Assembly: GCA_028117185.1 (NCBI GenBank)
Contig: JAOHHD010000020.1
Coordinates: forward strand, 1-29,421
Length of the DNA stretch: 29,421 nucleotides
Source: Luminiphilus sp.
GTDB taxonomy: Bacteria; Pseudomonadota; Gammaproteobacteria; Pseudomonadales; Halieaceae
Direction: 5' to 3'
The stretch's first letter is position 1, and every line of letters begins with the position of its first letter. Position numbers and translations under genes: made by a program. Positions 16,390 through 24,444 of this stretch are shown piece after piece. A model generated the notes under the pieces. It saw only the letters and a list, made by a program, of their open reading frames with translations, did no database searches and was not told the DNA's origin.

Positions 16390-16435
16390 GGTAAACGCCT
16401 GTCGCTGATACAAGTGATGGCGCGGGAGTACTTAA
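16390..16435 (+). repeat. Dispersed repeat, copy B
   Basis: Core GGTAAACGCCTGTCGCTG, then TACTTAA near the end; 32/46 identities to copy A. It ends 7 bp before the stop end of the DUF2269-like gene. Confidence 0.7.
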
Positions 16436-16442
16436 CTGTCCC

Positions 16443-16916
16443 TCAATAAAGCCCACTGACGGGCTTTGCAATCATTAGCCAAGTTGCTGCTAATAACGGA
16501 AGGGTGCTGATGAGTCCCCAGAATAGCCAGCGACGTGAAAGTTTTCGGTAATCATCACCCACATCATTTCCAGCGAAATTCCTTGCCAGCCTTGCTTGTC
16601 GTACTTGGATAGGCACAAGCAAAAGAAGCCAGATAAGACCGGCTACAACGAATAATATTTGGCTCGCCAGCAACCAATGCAGTGTCAGGGGCCAGTTGAC
16701 GGAAAAGACCATGAAATAGCCTCCCCCCGTAAGCAGCAAGACTCCCCAGACCGTCATAGACCAATCTGTATAAGTCACTAGTTTTTGGGCAAAGCTAAGT
16801 ACCTCGGGCCGTTGAGTGCGGTCAGCGAAGTATTTCCAAATGGCGGTAACCGTGATGTTACCCATTAGCATGACCACACCCGTTAGGTGCAGAAACTTTG
16901 CGATTTCGTATGCCAC
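16443..16916 (-). CDS. DUF2269-like integral membrane protein
   Basis: A 157-residue membrane protein with four predicted transmembrane segments, around residues 8-26, 50-70, 80-102 and 130-150. The N-terminus IAKFLHLTGVVMLMGNITVTAIWKYFADR and RLSRRWLFWGLISTLPLLAATWLMIAKP fit the DUF2269 family of small inner-membrane proteins of unknown function. The conserved histidine near the N-terminus recalls heme-binding membrane helices, but no second ligand can be assigned. It is flanked by repeat blocks on both sides and terminators. Confidence 0.72.
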   Translation of the reverse strand: MAYEIAKFLHLTGVVMLMGNITVTAIWKYFADRTQRPEVLSFAQKLVTYTDWSMTVWGVLLLTGGGYFMVFSVNWPLTLHWLLASQILFVVAGLIWLLLLVPIQVRQARLARNFAGNDVGDDYRKLSRRWLFWGLISTLPLLAATWLMIAKPVSGLY

Positions 16917-16935
16917 AACGCAGATGACCTAAAAA

Positions 16936-16950
16936 AGACTTGCTAAGTCT
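16936..16950 (-). terminator. Small intrinsic terminator (minus strand)
   Basis: On the minus strand AGACTT and AAGTCT form a 6-bp stem with a 3-base loop, followed by a run of six Ts. It sits 20 bp upstream of the DUF2269-like start and could end transcription coming from the RND gene. Confidence 0.5.
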
Positions 16951-16976
16951 AGTCTCTTTGACAGCGTTCAGACGCT

Positions 16977-17021
16977 AGCCCTCCATTACTCTGTAGTGCA
17001 ACGAGTCTGCCAAGTTAGGTG
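16977..17021 (+). repeat. 45-bp repeat, second copy (upstream box of C)
   Basis: The partner of 16315-16359, with 36/45 identities; here the dispersed-repeat core follows 140 bp after its start instead of 75. Confidence 0.75.
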
Positions 17022-17116
17022 CCACTGGCGAACATCATAGGTGGTCAGTCGAGGTCTTTGGTGGGCGATTGAAAAAGCAGGGGCGTGTGGGGTGCAGCAG
17101 CTATGTAGGCCGGGGA

Positions 17117-17147
17117 GGTAAACGCTTGTCGTCGGTAAAGCTAATCG
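17117..17147 (+). repeat. Dispersed repeat, copy C
   Basis: GGTAAACGCTTGTCG matches copy B closely and is preceded in both by GGCCGGG. Similarity fades after about 30 bp. Confidence 0.6.
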
Positions 17148-17381
17148 TAAACCGATGCGGGCCGCGCCATGAGGCTGTATTGACCTGGCCGGGGTTGCAG
17201 GGACGTCATACTTCATTTCCAAAGCAGTTCACTCTCAAGGCAACCCTGAAAATGCAAGCAGCCTTAAATTTTACAGGGTACTGTTCTGCCGCAATGCTTG
17301 TGCAGCGGGCCGCTGCCGTTGCCAGATTGTCGCCCCTGCACATGGTCGCCTCGAATCCCCTTGAGGACGAGCAAAGACCGG

Positions 17382-19721
17382 TTAACTGCTCCCGGTGGGG
17401 GTGCTTGCCGGCTCGCCCTCGACCTCAGTCTTGGCAGGGGAACGCCCATCGAGCAGTCGATCCAGCTTGACCAGCAGCGGGGGCAGAAAAAGCAGGTCCA
17501 GCAGCAGCGCCACAACGATAATCGGGGTCAGCATGAGCGCTACATTCTGGTAGTAGTAAGTGTTGGAGAACACCAAGATGAAGGTGCCCATAGCCAGCGC
17601 CGCCGTGGTAATGGTGATGGCGGAGCCCGCCTTGTCCAGGGAGTAACGCACCGCCTCATCAGGCGCCTCCCCCACTTTACGTGCCGCCATGTATTTACTC
17701 AGGACATGCACTGAATCATCGACGACCAGGCCAATGCTGATTGAGAAAAGCATCAATACGTAAGGACTCAATTGCCCGACAAGAAGCCCCCATACCCCAA
17801 ACACCACCGCCGGTGGTAACAGGTTGGGCGCGATGCTGATCAGTCCGTAGCGCAAACTCCGCAGCCCAATCAACATGGTCAGCGTAATCAGCAGAAAGCT
17901 CACCGTAAAACCCTCCAGAAGCTGGCGGGAAATGGTGTCGTTTAGGCGCGCATACAAAATTGAATTATTACCGTGCAAAACACGGTACTTGGGATTGAGG
18001 TTCTCTTGGTACCAGGCCTCGATTCGGCGGTTGAGATTGAGCAGCTGCACATTGGAAAGATTGGACGTGCCCGCAGTGATGCGCACGGTGGTGTACTCGG
18101 GGTCGAAGATAGGCGACAGGTGAGGCTCAATCTCTTGCACCAGCTGGTAACTCACCAGGTAGTCGATGACCTGTAGGTTGTCCTCGGGAAGCTTGTGCCA
18201 GGCTTCGTCGTTGCCGTTTTCTGCTTTATTGAGGCTTTTCAGCATACCCACGTAGCTGCCCACAACGCTGACGTCAGGCTGCTCCTCCAGCCAGTCGGCG
18301 AAGCGCTCCACCTCGCCCATGAACTCGGGATTGGCAATACCGTAGTAGTCGCCGCTGTCGATCGCATAGACCAGCGACTGGTCGTTACCGATCTTTTCCG
18401 CCAGGGCGGTAATAACCCGGTGAAAATCCGAATCCTTGTCGATGAATTCAAAGCGGTCAAAGTCCACCTTGTTGAGGGGCAGCAGCGCCAGGCAAGCCAC
18501 AATGACAATCGACAGTCCCCAGAACAGCGTGTTGCTGCGCGCCGTGACCAGCTGGGAGACCGCTCTGATCATGCCCCGCACGCCAAGGGGCTTTGGAATC
18601 CGTCGCATGGGAATCCACATGATCATGGCAGGCAGTAAGGTGAGGGTCACCAGATAGGCCCAGAAAACACCCAGTGCCACCGCGTTACCAAAGCCATAGA
18701 TACCCGCCGAGGTGGAGTAATTGAGACTTAAAAATCCTATGCCGGTGGTCACAGTGGCCAGGGTCACGGGCTGCAAATTGAGGCGCAGGCTCTCTTCAAG
18801 GGCATCGGCCTTGATCCGTCCGTCGTGCAGCCCCTGCAGGTAAATAGAGATCACGTGAATACCATGGGCCATGGCAATAGTGAGCACCACTAGGGGCCCC
18901 ATATTTGAGATCTGGTTAAACGCAAACCCCGACCATCCCACCGTACCCACGGTTAAGAGAATGCCAAGAAACGACACCACCAGCGTGCAGAGTGCGTAAA
19001 CGAGGGAGTTGAGACAGACCCACAGCAGTAGGGTGGTCGCCAGGGCAACCAGGGGGGCGAGATTATTGCGATCTTTGATCTGAGCGTTGTAGCTGTCCAG
19101 TTCGAACAGGTCATCGCCCACGGTATAGATTTCCACGTCAGGGTAGTCTTCACGGAGCCGGTCACGCAGCGCAACCACCGAGCGGGCCACATCGAGCCGC
19201 TCGGTTAATTCGTCGGTAGCCGGTCGATACTTGATGACCGCCAGTGCCATGTCGCCGTCCCGGGCCAGCTGGCTTTTCACCAGATCCTCATCGGCCAGCG
19301 CAATATCGCGGATATCCGCGAGGTCGCTGTCGGAGAGCGTGTCCAGAGGGGGTAGCAGATACTGTCGGCTATAAATCAGCTCATCCACGGCGTTGAGGCG
19401 TCGGTTGACCAAGGATCCCACCGCCACCGCCGACTTAACTTCACCAAAGCGCGCGTGCAACGCTTCCATGGCCCCCAGTGCCTCACGACTAAAGATGTCG
19501 CCGCCGGGGGCAATAAATGTAAACCACGCCGAGCGGCTGGGCGGGAAGTCCAGCTGAACTTCGTCCACCTCGGCGGCGTAGGGGTCATCTTCAGGGAGAA
19601 TGGCGTCGGAGCGGGGGTCAACCTGAGTTTTTGTCACACCCCAGCCAACAGCAATACTGATCAGAATTGTCAGGACAGCGAGAGCTGTTCTCCGTTCCAC
19701 TAAAAAGCGCGCTATGTCCAC
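17382..19721 (-). CDS. RND-superfamily (MMPL-type) exporter
   Basis: A 779-residue transporter from the GTG at 19721. The N-terminus VDIARFLVERRTALAVLTILISIAVGWG is the expected first membrane helix; a longer TTG start at 19766 is possible. GGAAGG lies about 13 bases before the GTG. The protein has two halves, each with a large periplasmic loop and a block of five or six helices. Key parts are GPLVVLTIAMAHGIHVIS in the first half and GLVVDDSVHVLSKYMAARK in the second, the proton-relay-bearing helix of MMPL/SSD proteins. Such exporters move lipids or hydrophobic compounds. It is divergent from the redoxin-cytochrome-copper oxygenase fusion (129 bp), so the two may form one function. Codons look more C-rich than in the neighbours. 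Confidence 0.88.
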   Translation of the reverse strand: MDIARFLVERRTALAVLTILISIAVGWGVTKTQVDPRSDAILPEDDPYAAEVDEVQLDFPPSRSAWFTFIAPGGDIFSREALGAMEALHARFGEVKSAVAVGSLVNRRLNAVDELIYSRQYLLPPLDTLSDSDLADIRDIALADEDLVKSQLARDGDMALAVIKYRPATDELTERLDVARSVVALRDRLREDYPDVEIYTVGDDLFELDSYNAQIKDRNNLAPLVALATTLLLWVCLNSLVYALCTLVVSFLGILLTVGTVGWSGFAFNQISNMGPLVVLTIAMAHGIHVISIYLQGLHDGRIKADALEESLRLNLQPVTLATVTTGIGFLSLNYSTSAGIYGFGNAVALGVFWAYLVTLTLLPAMIMWIPMRRIPKPLGVRGMIRAVSQLVTARSNTLFWGLSIVIVACLALLPLNKVDFDRFEFIDKDSDFHRVITALAEKIGNDQSLVYAIDSGDYYGIANPEFMGEVERFADWLEEQPDVSVVGSYVGMLKSLNKAENGNDEAWHKLPEDNLQVIDYLVSYQLVQEIEPHLSPIFDPEYTTVRITAGTSNLSNVQLLNLNRRIEAWYQENLNPKYRVLHGNNSILYARLNDTISRQLLEGFTVSFLLITLTMLIGLRSLRYGLISIAPNLLPPAVVFGVWGLLVGQLSPYVLMLFSISIGLVVDDSVHVLSKYMAARKVGEAPDEAVRYSLDKAGSAITITTAALAMGTFILVFSNTYYYQNVALMLTPIIVVALLLDLLFLPPLLVKLDRLLDGRSPAKTEVEGEPASTPTGSS

Positions 19722-19850
19722 AACGTGATGACTGCCTTCCTTTGCGAGACCGGTTTTATAGCACAAAGTAAATGGAAACTCAGACTGATCTCGGTAAACT
19801 GATGAGGCTGCGTTAGCGGTTTAGACCAGTAAATTCTGTAGGAGGGAGGC

Positions 19851-21647
19851 ATGAAACGGTTAGCGGTTATTGGGTTAGCTCTCGGACTTTTTATCAGTCA
19901 GGTGTCAGGTGCTGCTCAATCGTCCCGCATAGGTGATTTTGCGCTACTCGACCAAAACGGCAAGCACCACAAGCTCAGCTGGTATGGCGACCAAAAAGCC
20001 GTCGTCATTTTTGTGCAGGGTAATGGCTGCCAGATCGTCCGAAACAGCGTACCCGAGCTGCGCGCCATAAGAGAGCAGTACGCCGAGCAGGGCGTGCAGT
20101 TTTTCATGCTCAATCCCCAGTCCCAGGATACCCGCGACAGCATTACGGCGGAGGCGGCTGAGCTCGGCTATGACTTTCCCATCCTAATTGACGAAACCCA
20201 GCTAATTGCCGAGTCACTGGGCGTGGACCGCACTTCTGAAACCTTCATCATCAATCCAGAGACCCGCGAAGTGATCTATCGGGGCCCAATTGATGACCGG
20301 CTTCATTATGAAACCCAGAAATCTGTGGCTCAAAACCATTATCTTCGCGATGCGCTCGACGCCTACTTGGCCGGCGAGGCCCAGCCCAAAGATGTTCCTG
20401 AAGCACCGGGCTGCTTGATCACCTTTGCGGCACGAGATGCTCACTCGACGACACCGCCCTCGTACTCAGCAGATATTGCCCCCATCCTTGAAGCCAACTG
20501 CGTGAAGTGCCACCACGTCGGTGGTATTGCCCCCTGGGCAATGACCGGACACGCCATGGTGCAGGGCTGGTCACGCATGATGAAAGAAGTCCTTCTGACC
20601 CGGCGCATGCCCCCGGGCCAGCTCGATCCCCACGTGGGACGGCCCATTCAAGAGGCGGCGGGGCTGTCACCCGAGGAGCTGCAAACGCTAGTGCACTGGA
20701 TAGATGCCGGCGCGCCGGGGGACGACGGTCCGGACCCCCTGGAGGCACTGGCGTTTAGCGACGCCACCTTTTCAATGGGCGAGCCGGATATTGTGTTGAC
20801 CGTGCCGGCACAGGATATTCCGGCGACGGGCGTTATTGATTACCGTTATGTGCCAGTCCCACTGAATCTTGATGAAGACATCTGGATTCGCGCCGTGGAG
20901 TACGTGCCCGGAGACCGACAGGTGCTGCACCACGTCATTACCTACCTGTCGAGTCCGGCAGATCGTACCGCCGGCCTTGAGCAGGACGACGGCGGTCTGG
21001 GTGAATCCTTGGGCGGCTTCGCACCCGGACGCCAGCCCGATATCTGGCGGGATGACTCCGGCGCCCTAGTTAGGGCGGGCTCCAGTCTGTTGCTGCAGAT
21101 GCACTACACCACCACCGGCAAAGCAACCGTAGATGAAACCCAGATCGGGATTTACCTGCACGACGCACCCCCCAAATTCGTGATGTCCGGCGGTTCCGCA
21201 GGTCAGCGTCGCTTCCTGATTCCGCCCCATGCCAAGGAGTATCCCCTGGAAGGTGTGCAGGAGTTTGAGCGCGACGCCCTTCTATATGGTCTGATGCCTC
21301 ATATGCATTACCGGGGTAAGCACATGAAGTACATTGCCGAATATCCCGACGGCACGTCGGAAATTCTGCTCTCGGTGCCTAAATATGACTTCAACTGGCA
21401 GTTCAACTACCAATTGGAAGAACCGGTGTTCATTCCCGCAGGCACCCGACTGATCGCACGCGGCGCCATGGATAACTCCGAGCGGAATCCCTACAACCCA
21501 AATCCCAATATGCCCGTGCGGTTTGGTCTACAGACCATGCATGAGATGTTCTTCGGCTTCACCACCTACCGCTACCTCGACGATACTCCCCAAAGCGTTG
21601 TGGCGAATCACAGCGCAGCAGAATCATCTGATACATCTGACCTATAA
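19851..21647 (+). CDS. Exported fusion: redoxin + cytochrome c + copper type II monooxygenase-like
   Basis: A 598-residue protein with a signal peptide (about 1-21). Residues 25-180 are a thioredoxin-fold redoxin domain, with a single cysteine, Cys60, in NGCQIVR where relatives have two. Residues 205-290 form a mono-heme cytochrome c region: CVKCHH with Cys216/Cys219/His220 and a likely axial Met in RMPP (252). Residues 300-590 resemble the copper type II ascorbate-dependent monooxygenases (PHM/DBM fold): His359-His360, His417 in MHYTT, His483/His485 in PHMHY and Met565 in TMHEMF fit the CuA and CuB ligands. It should work in the periplasm, with heme supplying electrons. The ribosome site GGAGGGAGG is strong. 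The TAA lies in repeat copy D. Confidence 0.85.
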   Translation: MKRLAVIGLALGLFISQVSGAAQSSRIGDFALLDQNGKHHKLSWYGDQKAVVIFVQGNGCQIVRNSVPELRAIREQYAEQGVQFFMLNPQSQDTRDSITAEAAELGYDFPILIDETQLIAESLGVDRTSETFIINPETREVIYRGPIDDRLHYETQKSVAQNHYLRDALDAYLAGEAQPKDVPEAPGCLITFAARDAHSTTPPSYSADIAPILEANCVKCHHVGGIAPWAMTGHAMVQGWSRMMKEVLLTRRMPPGQLDPHVGRPIQEAAGLSPEELQTLVHWIDAGAPGDDGPDPLEALAFSDATFSMGEPDIVLTVPAQDIPATGVIDYRYVPVPLNLDEDIWIRAVEYVPGDRQVLHHVITYLSSPADRTAGLEQDDGGLGESLGGFAPGRQPDIWRDDSGALVRAGSSLLLQMHYTTTGKATVDETQIGIYLHDAPPKFVMSGGSAGQRRFLIPPHAKEYPLEGVQEFERDALLYGLMPHMHYRGKHMKYIAEYPDGTSEILLSVPKYDFNWQFNYQLEEPVFIPAGTRLIARGAMDNSERNPYNPNPNMPVRFGLQTMHEMFFGFTTYRYLDDTPQSVVANHSAAESSDTSDL

Positions 21648-21671
21648 AGGCCTGTCGTTGATACAGATGAT
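21645..21671 (+). repeat. Dispersed repeat, copy D
   Basis: TAAAGGCCTGTCGTTGATAC aligns with copies A and B over about 27 bp; the first TAA is the stop codon of the preceding gene. Confidence 0.55.
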
Positions 21672-22158
21672 TCAGCTCAAGTCAGCTCCCACCATTGCCG
21701 AGAAGTGTGAAGGGAAGGAGCTGTGGATGGCCTTCCCAGTCAGCAAGACGCATCAGTCGGTTAGTGGTGTGGGTGACTGGCGCGTGATCCAACATGATTG
21801 ATGTTGGTATTGTAATGGAGCCCAGCCCGGGTAATACCAGCGGCGCTGGCTGAAAAAATAGCGGGATTAGGGTTCGATACTCTCTTGAATCCCGACACAC
21901 AAAACCTGTCTCCAGACCCAATTGGGCAACTTAACCTCGCCGGAGCAAACACGACCAGCCTCAGAGTTGGGACTGGGGTCACCAATCCCGTTACAAGAGA
22001 CACACCAGTGCTTTGGAAACTCTGCGCGCAGCGTGTGAGGCCTGCTGGGTTGCGCTAATGCGATGCCGGATACAGTATTTTGGATAGTGCTGTAGGCTGT
22101 AGATAGCGCCTTACGTGGTGCGTTGATCGCTGTCTCGGAGGTGGTTTGAGAGCCCGAC
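21648..22158. other. Long segment without a convincing gene
   Basis: After copy D this 511-bp stretch has a 7-bp hairpin (GGGAAGG/CCTTCCC, 21712-21737) without a T-tract, perhaps a weak terminator of the fusion gene. Several overlapping minus-strand frames exist; only 21867-22172 has a plausible protein texture and is listed separately. Confidence 0.5.
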
Positions 22159-22172
22159 TCAGGCCATGGCAT
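21867..22172 (-). CDS. Possible small cysteine-containing protein
   Basis: An uncertain 101-residue frame beginning at the ATG at 22172, overlapping the last codons of the upstream gene. It contains HWCVSCNGIGDPSPNSEAG, then RVCSGEVKLPNWVWRQVLC, giving a CxxC pair and two further cysteines. No family is recognised and no clear ribosome site is seen. It could be a small zinc or redox protein, or noise. Conservation in related genomes would decide. Confidence 0.25.
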   Translation of the reverse strand: MPWPESGSQTTSETAINAPRKALSTAYSTIQNTVSGIALAQPSRPHTLRAEFPKHWCVSCNGIGDPSPNSEAGRVCSGEVKLPNWVWRQVLCVGIQESIEP

Positions 22173-22800
22173 TAAAGGGCACCATGTCGATCGGATCAAT
22201 GAGCCCTAACGTTAAGCCCACCGTGTAAAAACTGGTCACGGAGAACTCGGCAATGTTGTCAGTGGTATGAGCAATCGTGATTTCACCGCACTGATAGGAA
22301 CATGCCGCTTTGGTGACCTCTTGTAGTAGAGCAAAGTCCCGAAAGTAGTCCGGTACTGGTGGTTTCTCGAGGGTGCTTCGTGTCACATTCTTCTCTGCAA
22401 TGTGACGATCAATGAGAGATGCAATACGCGTGACAATGCCGTTTTGACTGCGTTCGAGATGCTGCGCCATGGCTGAGTAGGGTATGGCAAGCAACACGTT
22501 AGTGCGGTCTGCATCGCGCCAGTGATAATTTGCGATGTGCTCATCGAGATAAATGAGGCCGCGGGGCATGCCAAAGTGCTCGGCGACTAGGGGGGTAATT
22601 GCGGAGATCCCTTTGGCGCTGAGGGGATCACCCTGAGTCAGCAGTATGAGGGGTTTTGAAGGCGGCTGATGAACCCAGTGGCGCGCCAATTGTCGGCACA
22701 CTTGTTGTGCCACATCCAACGGGTCACGCTGGTCGTAGGCCCCCATGCCTTCCAATAAGACGGGATGGTAATGGGTCAGCTCCTCCGCGGGTTGCAACAA
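22159..22800 (-). CDS. Uncharacterised 213-residue protein
   Basis: The frame starts at TTG 22800, where AAGGAG lies 9 bases upstream; the first ATG (22746) has its purines too close. The protein has no signal peptide or membrane segment and I recognise no family. Visible segments are KPLILLTQGDPLSAKGISAITPLVAEHFG, which looks like a beta-alpha nucleotide-binding-like unit, LIYLDEHIANYHWRDADRTNVLLAIPYSAM, and a C-terminal part with TTDNIAEFSVTSFYTVGLTLGLIDP. Similar length proteins may exist in related marine bacteria, but function is unknown. It is in the same direction as the NTF2-like gene at 22871-23209, 70 bp apart. Confidence 0.7.
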   Translation of the reverse strand: MLQPAEELTHYHPVLLEGMGAYDQRDPLDVAQQVCRQLARHWVHQPPSKPLILLTQGDPLSAKGISAITPLVAEHFGMPRGLIYLDEHIANYHWRDADRTNVLLAIPYSAMAQHLERSQNGIVTRIASLIDRHIAEKNVTRSTLEKPPVPDYFRDFALLQEVTKAACSYQCGEITIAHTTDNIAEFSVTSFYTVGLTLGLIDPIDMVPFNAMA

Positions 22801-22870
22801 ATTGATCCACTCCTTGGCGTTATTGCGCTACCCATGAGAATCAAACCCAGAGAAACAGCAAGCGGGGTCG

Positions 22871-23209
22871 TTACAGCGCCCAGATCTCGCTGACATGACC
22901 CTCAGCATTAATCTGAAACACTTCAACAATCTCCAAGACTGCGCTCTCTTTATCGGTAATCCGCAAGAAGCAGGTGACTGAGTCTCCAAACTCAACAATA
23001 TTCATGAGTTCTTGTTGTGCGCCAATATCAGTAAGCCAGCCAAAGATCACGGCGTTTACCTCTGCGTGACCGGTCACATCAAAGCCCATCGAGGGGACGT
23101 GCATTCGGTAATGCTCGGCGCACGGTACTCGTGACCATGCCTCAAATCCGCCTCCGGCATTGAGTTTGTATGCTTTGATGGCCTCTCCAATGGGCGACAA
23201 GCTGTCCAT
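22871..23209 (-). CDS. NTF2-like (SnoaL-type) cytoplasmic protein
   Basis: A 112-residue single-domain protein. SPIGEAIKAYKLNAGGGFEAWSRVPCAEHYRMHVPSMGF is the helical start, and the strand-rich half runs from TGHAEVNAVIFGWL to VFQINAEGHVSEIWAL, the closing strand pattern typical of this fold. AGGAGA precedes the ATG. A role as ketosteroid-isomerase-like enzyme or ligand-binding protein is possible; none can be chosen from sequence. It lies divergent from the exported NTF2-like gene at 23375. Confidence 0.7.
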   Translation of the reverse strand: MDSLSPIGEAIKAYKLNAGGGFEAWSRVPCAEHYRMHVPSMGFDVTGHAEVNAVIFGWLTDIGAQQELMNIVEFGDSVTCFLRITDKESAVLEIVEVFQINAEGHVSEIWAL

Positions 23210-23374
23210 GGGCTCTCCTATGATTGAACGCGATTAATGGGCGATTACGTTACCAGTACTCGCCGCAGAGGAGAACCCACAACCGGCTTGTCAGCGTGCC
23301 GCCCTAGCCCTTGTACAGGCGTGTCAGGTTGATCACTATAGTCGCTGATAACGACATAACCTGAGGAGAAAGCG

Positions 23375-23890
23375 ATGAGGTCAATGGTATTGGGTGGGTT
23401 AATAGCAGCCCTGCTCACTATGGGCGCTTTGGCGGGTCACCATGAGTCCAAGGTGGTCATTGGTCTGCAGCACTTCGGTGATGGCAATACAAAGCCGCTC
23501 TATGGTGGCAATCAGGCCAATCTTGCGATCTGGAGCGACTACATACAGGCACACAACGATCGCGATTTTGACAAAATTGCGGCGATGAATGCGCCTAACT
23601 TCAAGGGGGTTGCAGCCCACGGAGAAGTGATTAGGGGATCCGAGGCCCATTCGGCGTTTTTGAAGACCTGGATAGAGACTCAGCAGACAACCTGGAAGAT
23701 CTGGTGGGTGATCGCGAATGACGGAGAGAATGAAGACGGTGAAATGGAGGAGTGGTTGGCAACCGGTACGCTAGTGACCACCACCAATCCCGATGGAACC
23801 GAGGTCACGTCCTACGAAACGATCGATGTTCTTTTAGAAAATGGCAAGGTGCGGTTGCTCAATGTAGCGTCTCAGCAGATGCCAGAGTAG
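23375..23890 (+). CDS. Exported NTF2-like protein
   Basis: A 171-residue periplasmic protein. The signal peptide ends ...MGALA, so the mature N-terminus would be GHHESK, an X-X-His sequence. The remainder has NLAIWSDYIQAHNDRDFDKIAAMNAPNF, then GVAAHGEVIRGSEAHSAFLKTWIE, and a strand-rich half ending GKVRLLNVASQQMPE, consistent with a SnoaL/NTF2 cone. No catalytic set is recognised. GAGGAGAAAGCG precedes the ATG. It is followed 33 bp later by the VOC gene. Confidence 0.78.
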   Translation: MRSMVLGGLIAALLTMGALAGHHESKVVIGLQHFGDGNTKPLYGGNQANLAIWSDYIQAHNDRDFDKIAAMNAPNFKGVAAHGEVIRGSEAHSAFLKTWIETQQTTWKIWWVIANDGENEDGEMEEWLATGTLVTTTNPDGTEVTSYETIDVLLENGKVRLLNVASQQMPE

Positions 23891-23923
23891 TGCCTTTGAC
23901 ACTGATATCAATGGGGTGCAGTC

Positions 23924-24322
23924 ATGTCACTGATTGCGTTTAATCATTTTAATATTCGTGCGCCCTCTGCGTTACTGCGCACGGTCCGTGATTTCTATGT
24001 CGATGTAATTGGGTTGGTGGAGGGCCCAAGGCCGGACGTACCCGTAGCAGGATATTGGCTCTATTTGTCTGACCTCCCCGTGCTGCATCTCATGGAGTGG
24101 CCAGAAGGACCGCAGATCCCTGATCTACAGAGCGGCTACTTTGATCACATTGCTTTCTCTTGCCAAGACGAATTGACGTTCATCGATCGATTCGAGCAAC
24201 TGGCCGTGCCGTTTCGACGGCGAGAGTTTGTCTTGCCCAGCGGCGAACAGTTTCTGCAATTAACGGTGAGTGATCCCACCGGTTTAGGGGTCGAGCTGAA
24301 CTTCATTGTGTCATCGGGTTAA
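23924..24322 (+). CDS. VOC-family (glyoxalase/dioxygenase fold) protein
   Basis: A 132-residue single VOC domain made of paired beta-alpha-beta-beta-beta units. Likely metal ligands are His8 in FNHFNI, His75 in YFDHIAF and Glu124 in GVELNFI, the usual arrangement of Glx/dioxygenase enzymes. VSDPTGLGVELNF closes the fold. It could be a lyase, epimerase or dioxygenase acting on a small molecule; the substrate is not readable. It probably shares a transcript with the exported NTF2-like gene. Confidence 0.88.
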   Translation: MSLIAFNHFNIRAPSALLRTVRDFYVDVIGLVEGPRPDVPVAGYWLYLSDLPVLHLMEWPEGPQIPDLQSGYFDHIAFSCQDELTFIDRFEQLAVPFRRREFVLPSGEQFLQLTVSDPTGLGVELNFIVSSG

Positions 24323-24354
24323 CCCTTGAGCGCCGCCAAGGCGACCAGTTTTAC

Positions 24355-24382
24355 TTGACCCGCAGAGGTCCTGCTGTAGTCT
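24355..24382 (+). promoter_or_regulatory. Possible sigma-70 promoter upstream of the rhodanese gene
   Basis: TTGACC (24355-24360) and TAGTCT (24377-24382) are separated by 16 bp, with a 62-bp leader to the ATG at 24445. The -10 is weak, so this is tentative. Confidence 0.35.
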
Positions 24383-24444
24383 CTTAGGTGTATGCTTTAT
24401 CGATCTAATCAAATAAGTAATACGAATAAGAGGGAGAAAGAGAT

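Larger units (their letters stand above)
16917..17381. other. Long non-coding segment with repeat boxes
   Basis: This stretch holds the second 45-bp repeat (16977-17021) and copy C (17117 on), a minus-strand terminator, and no reading frame with recognisable similarity. A 78-codon minus-strand frame at 16986-17222 overlaps the repeats and is not conserved in the other copies' frames, so I do not call it. Confidence 0.55.

Noticed and set aside
16986..17222. Minus-strand 78-codon frame
   Set aside because: It overlaps repeat boxes and the same boxes at 16315-16435 are not in the same frame, so it looks like repeat sequence rather than a protein.
15492..17381. Integron attC sites in the repeats
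   Set aside because: A GTTAGGT (GTTRRRY-like) is present near 17014, but no paired RYYYAAC with internal complementary arms could be found, and no integron integrase is visible.
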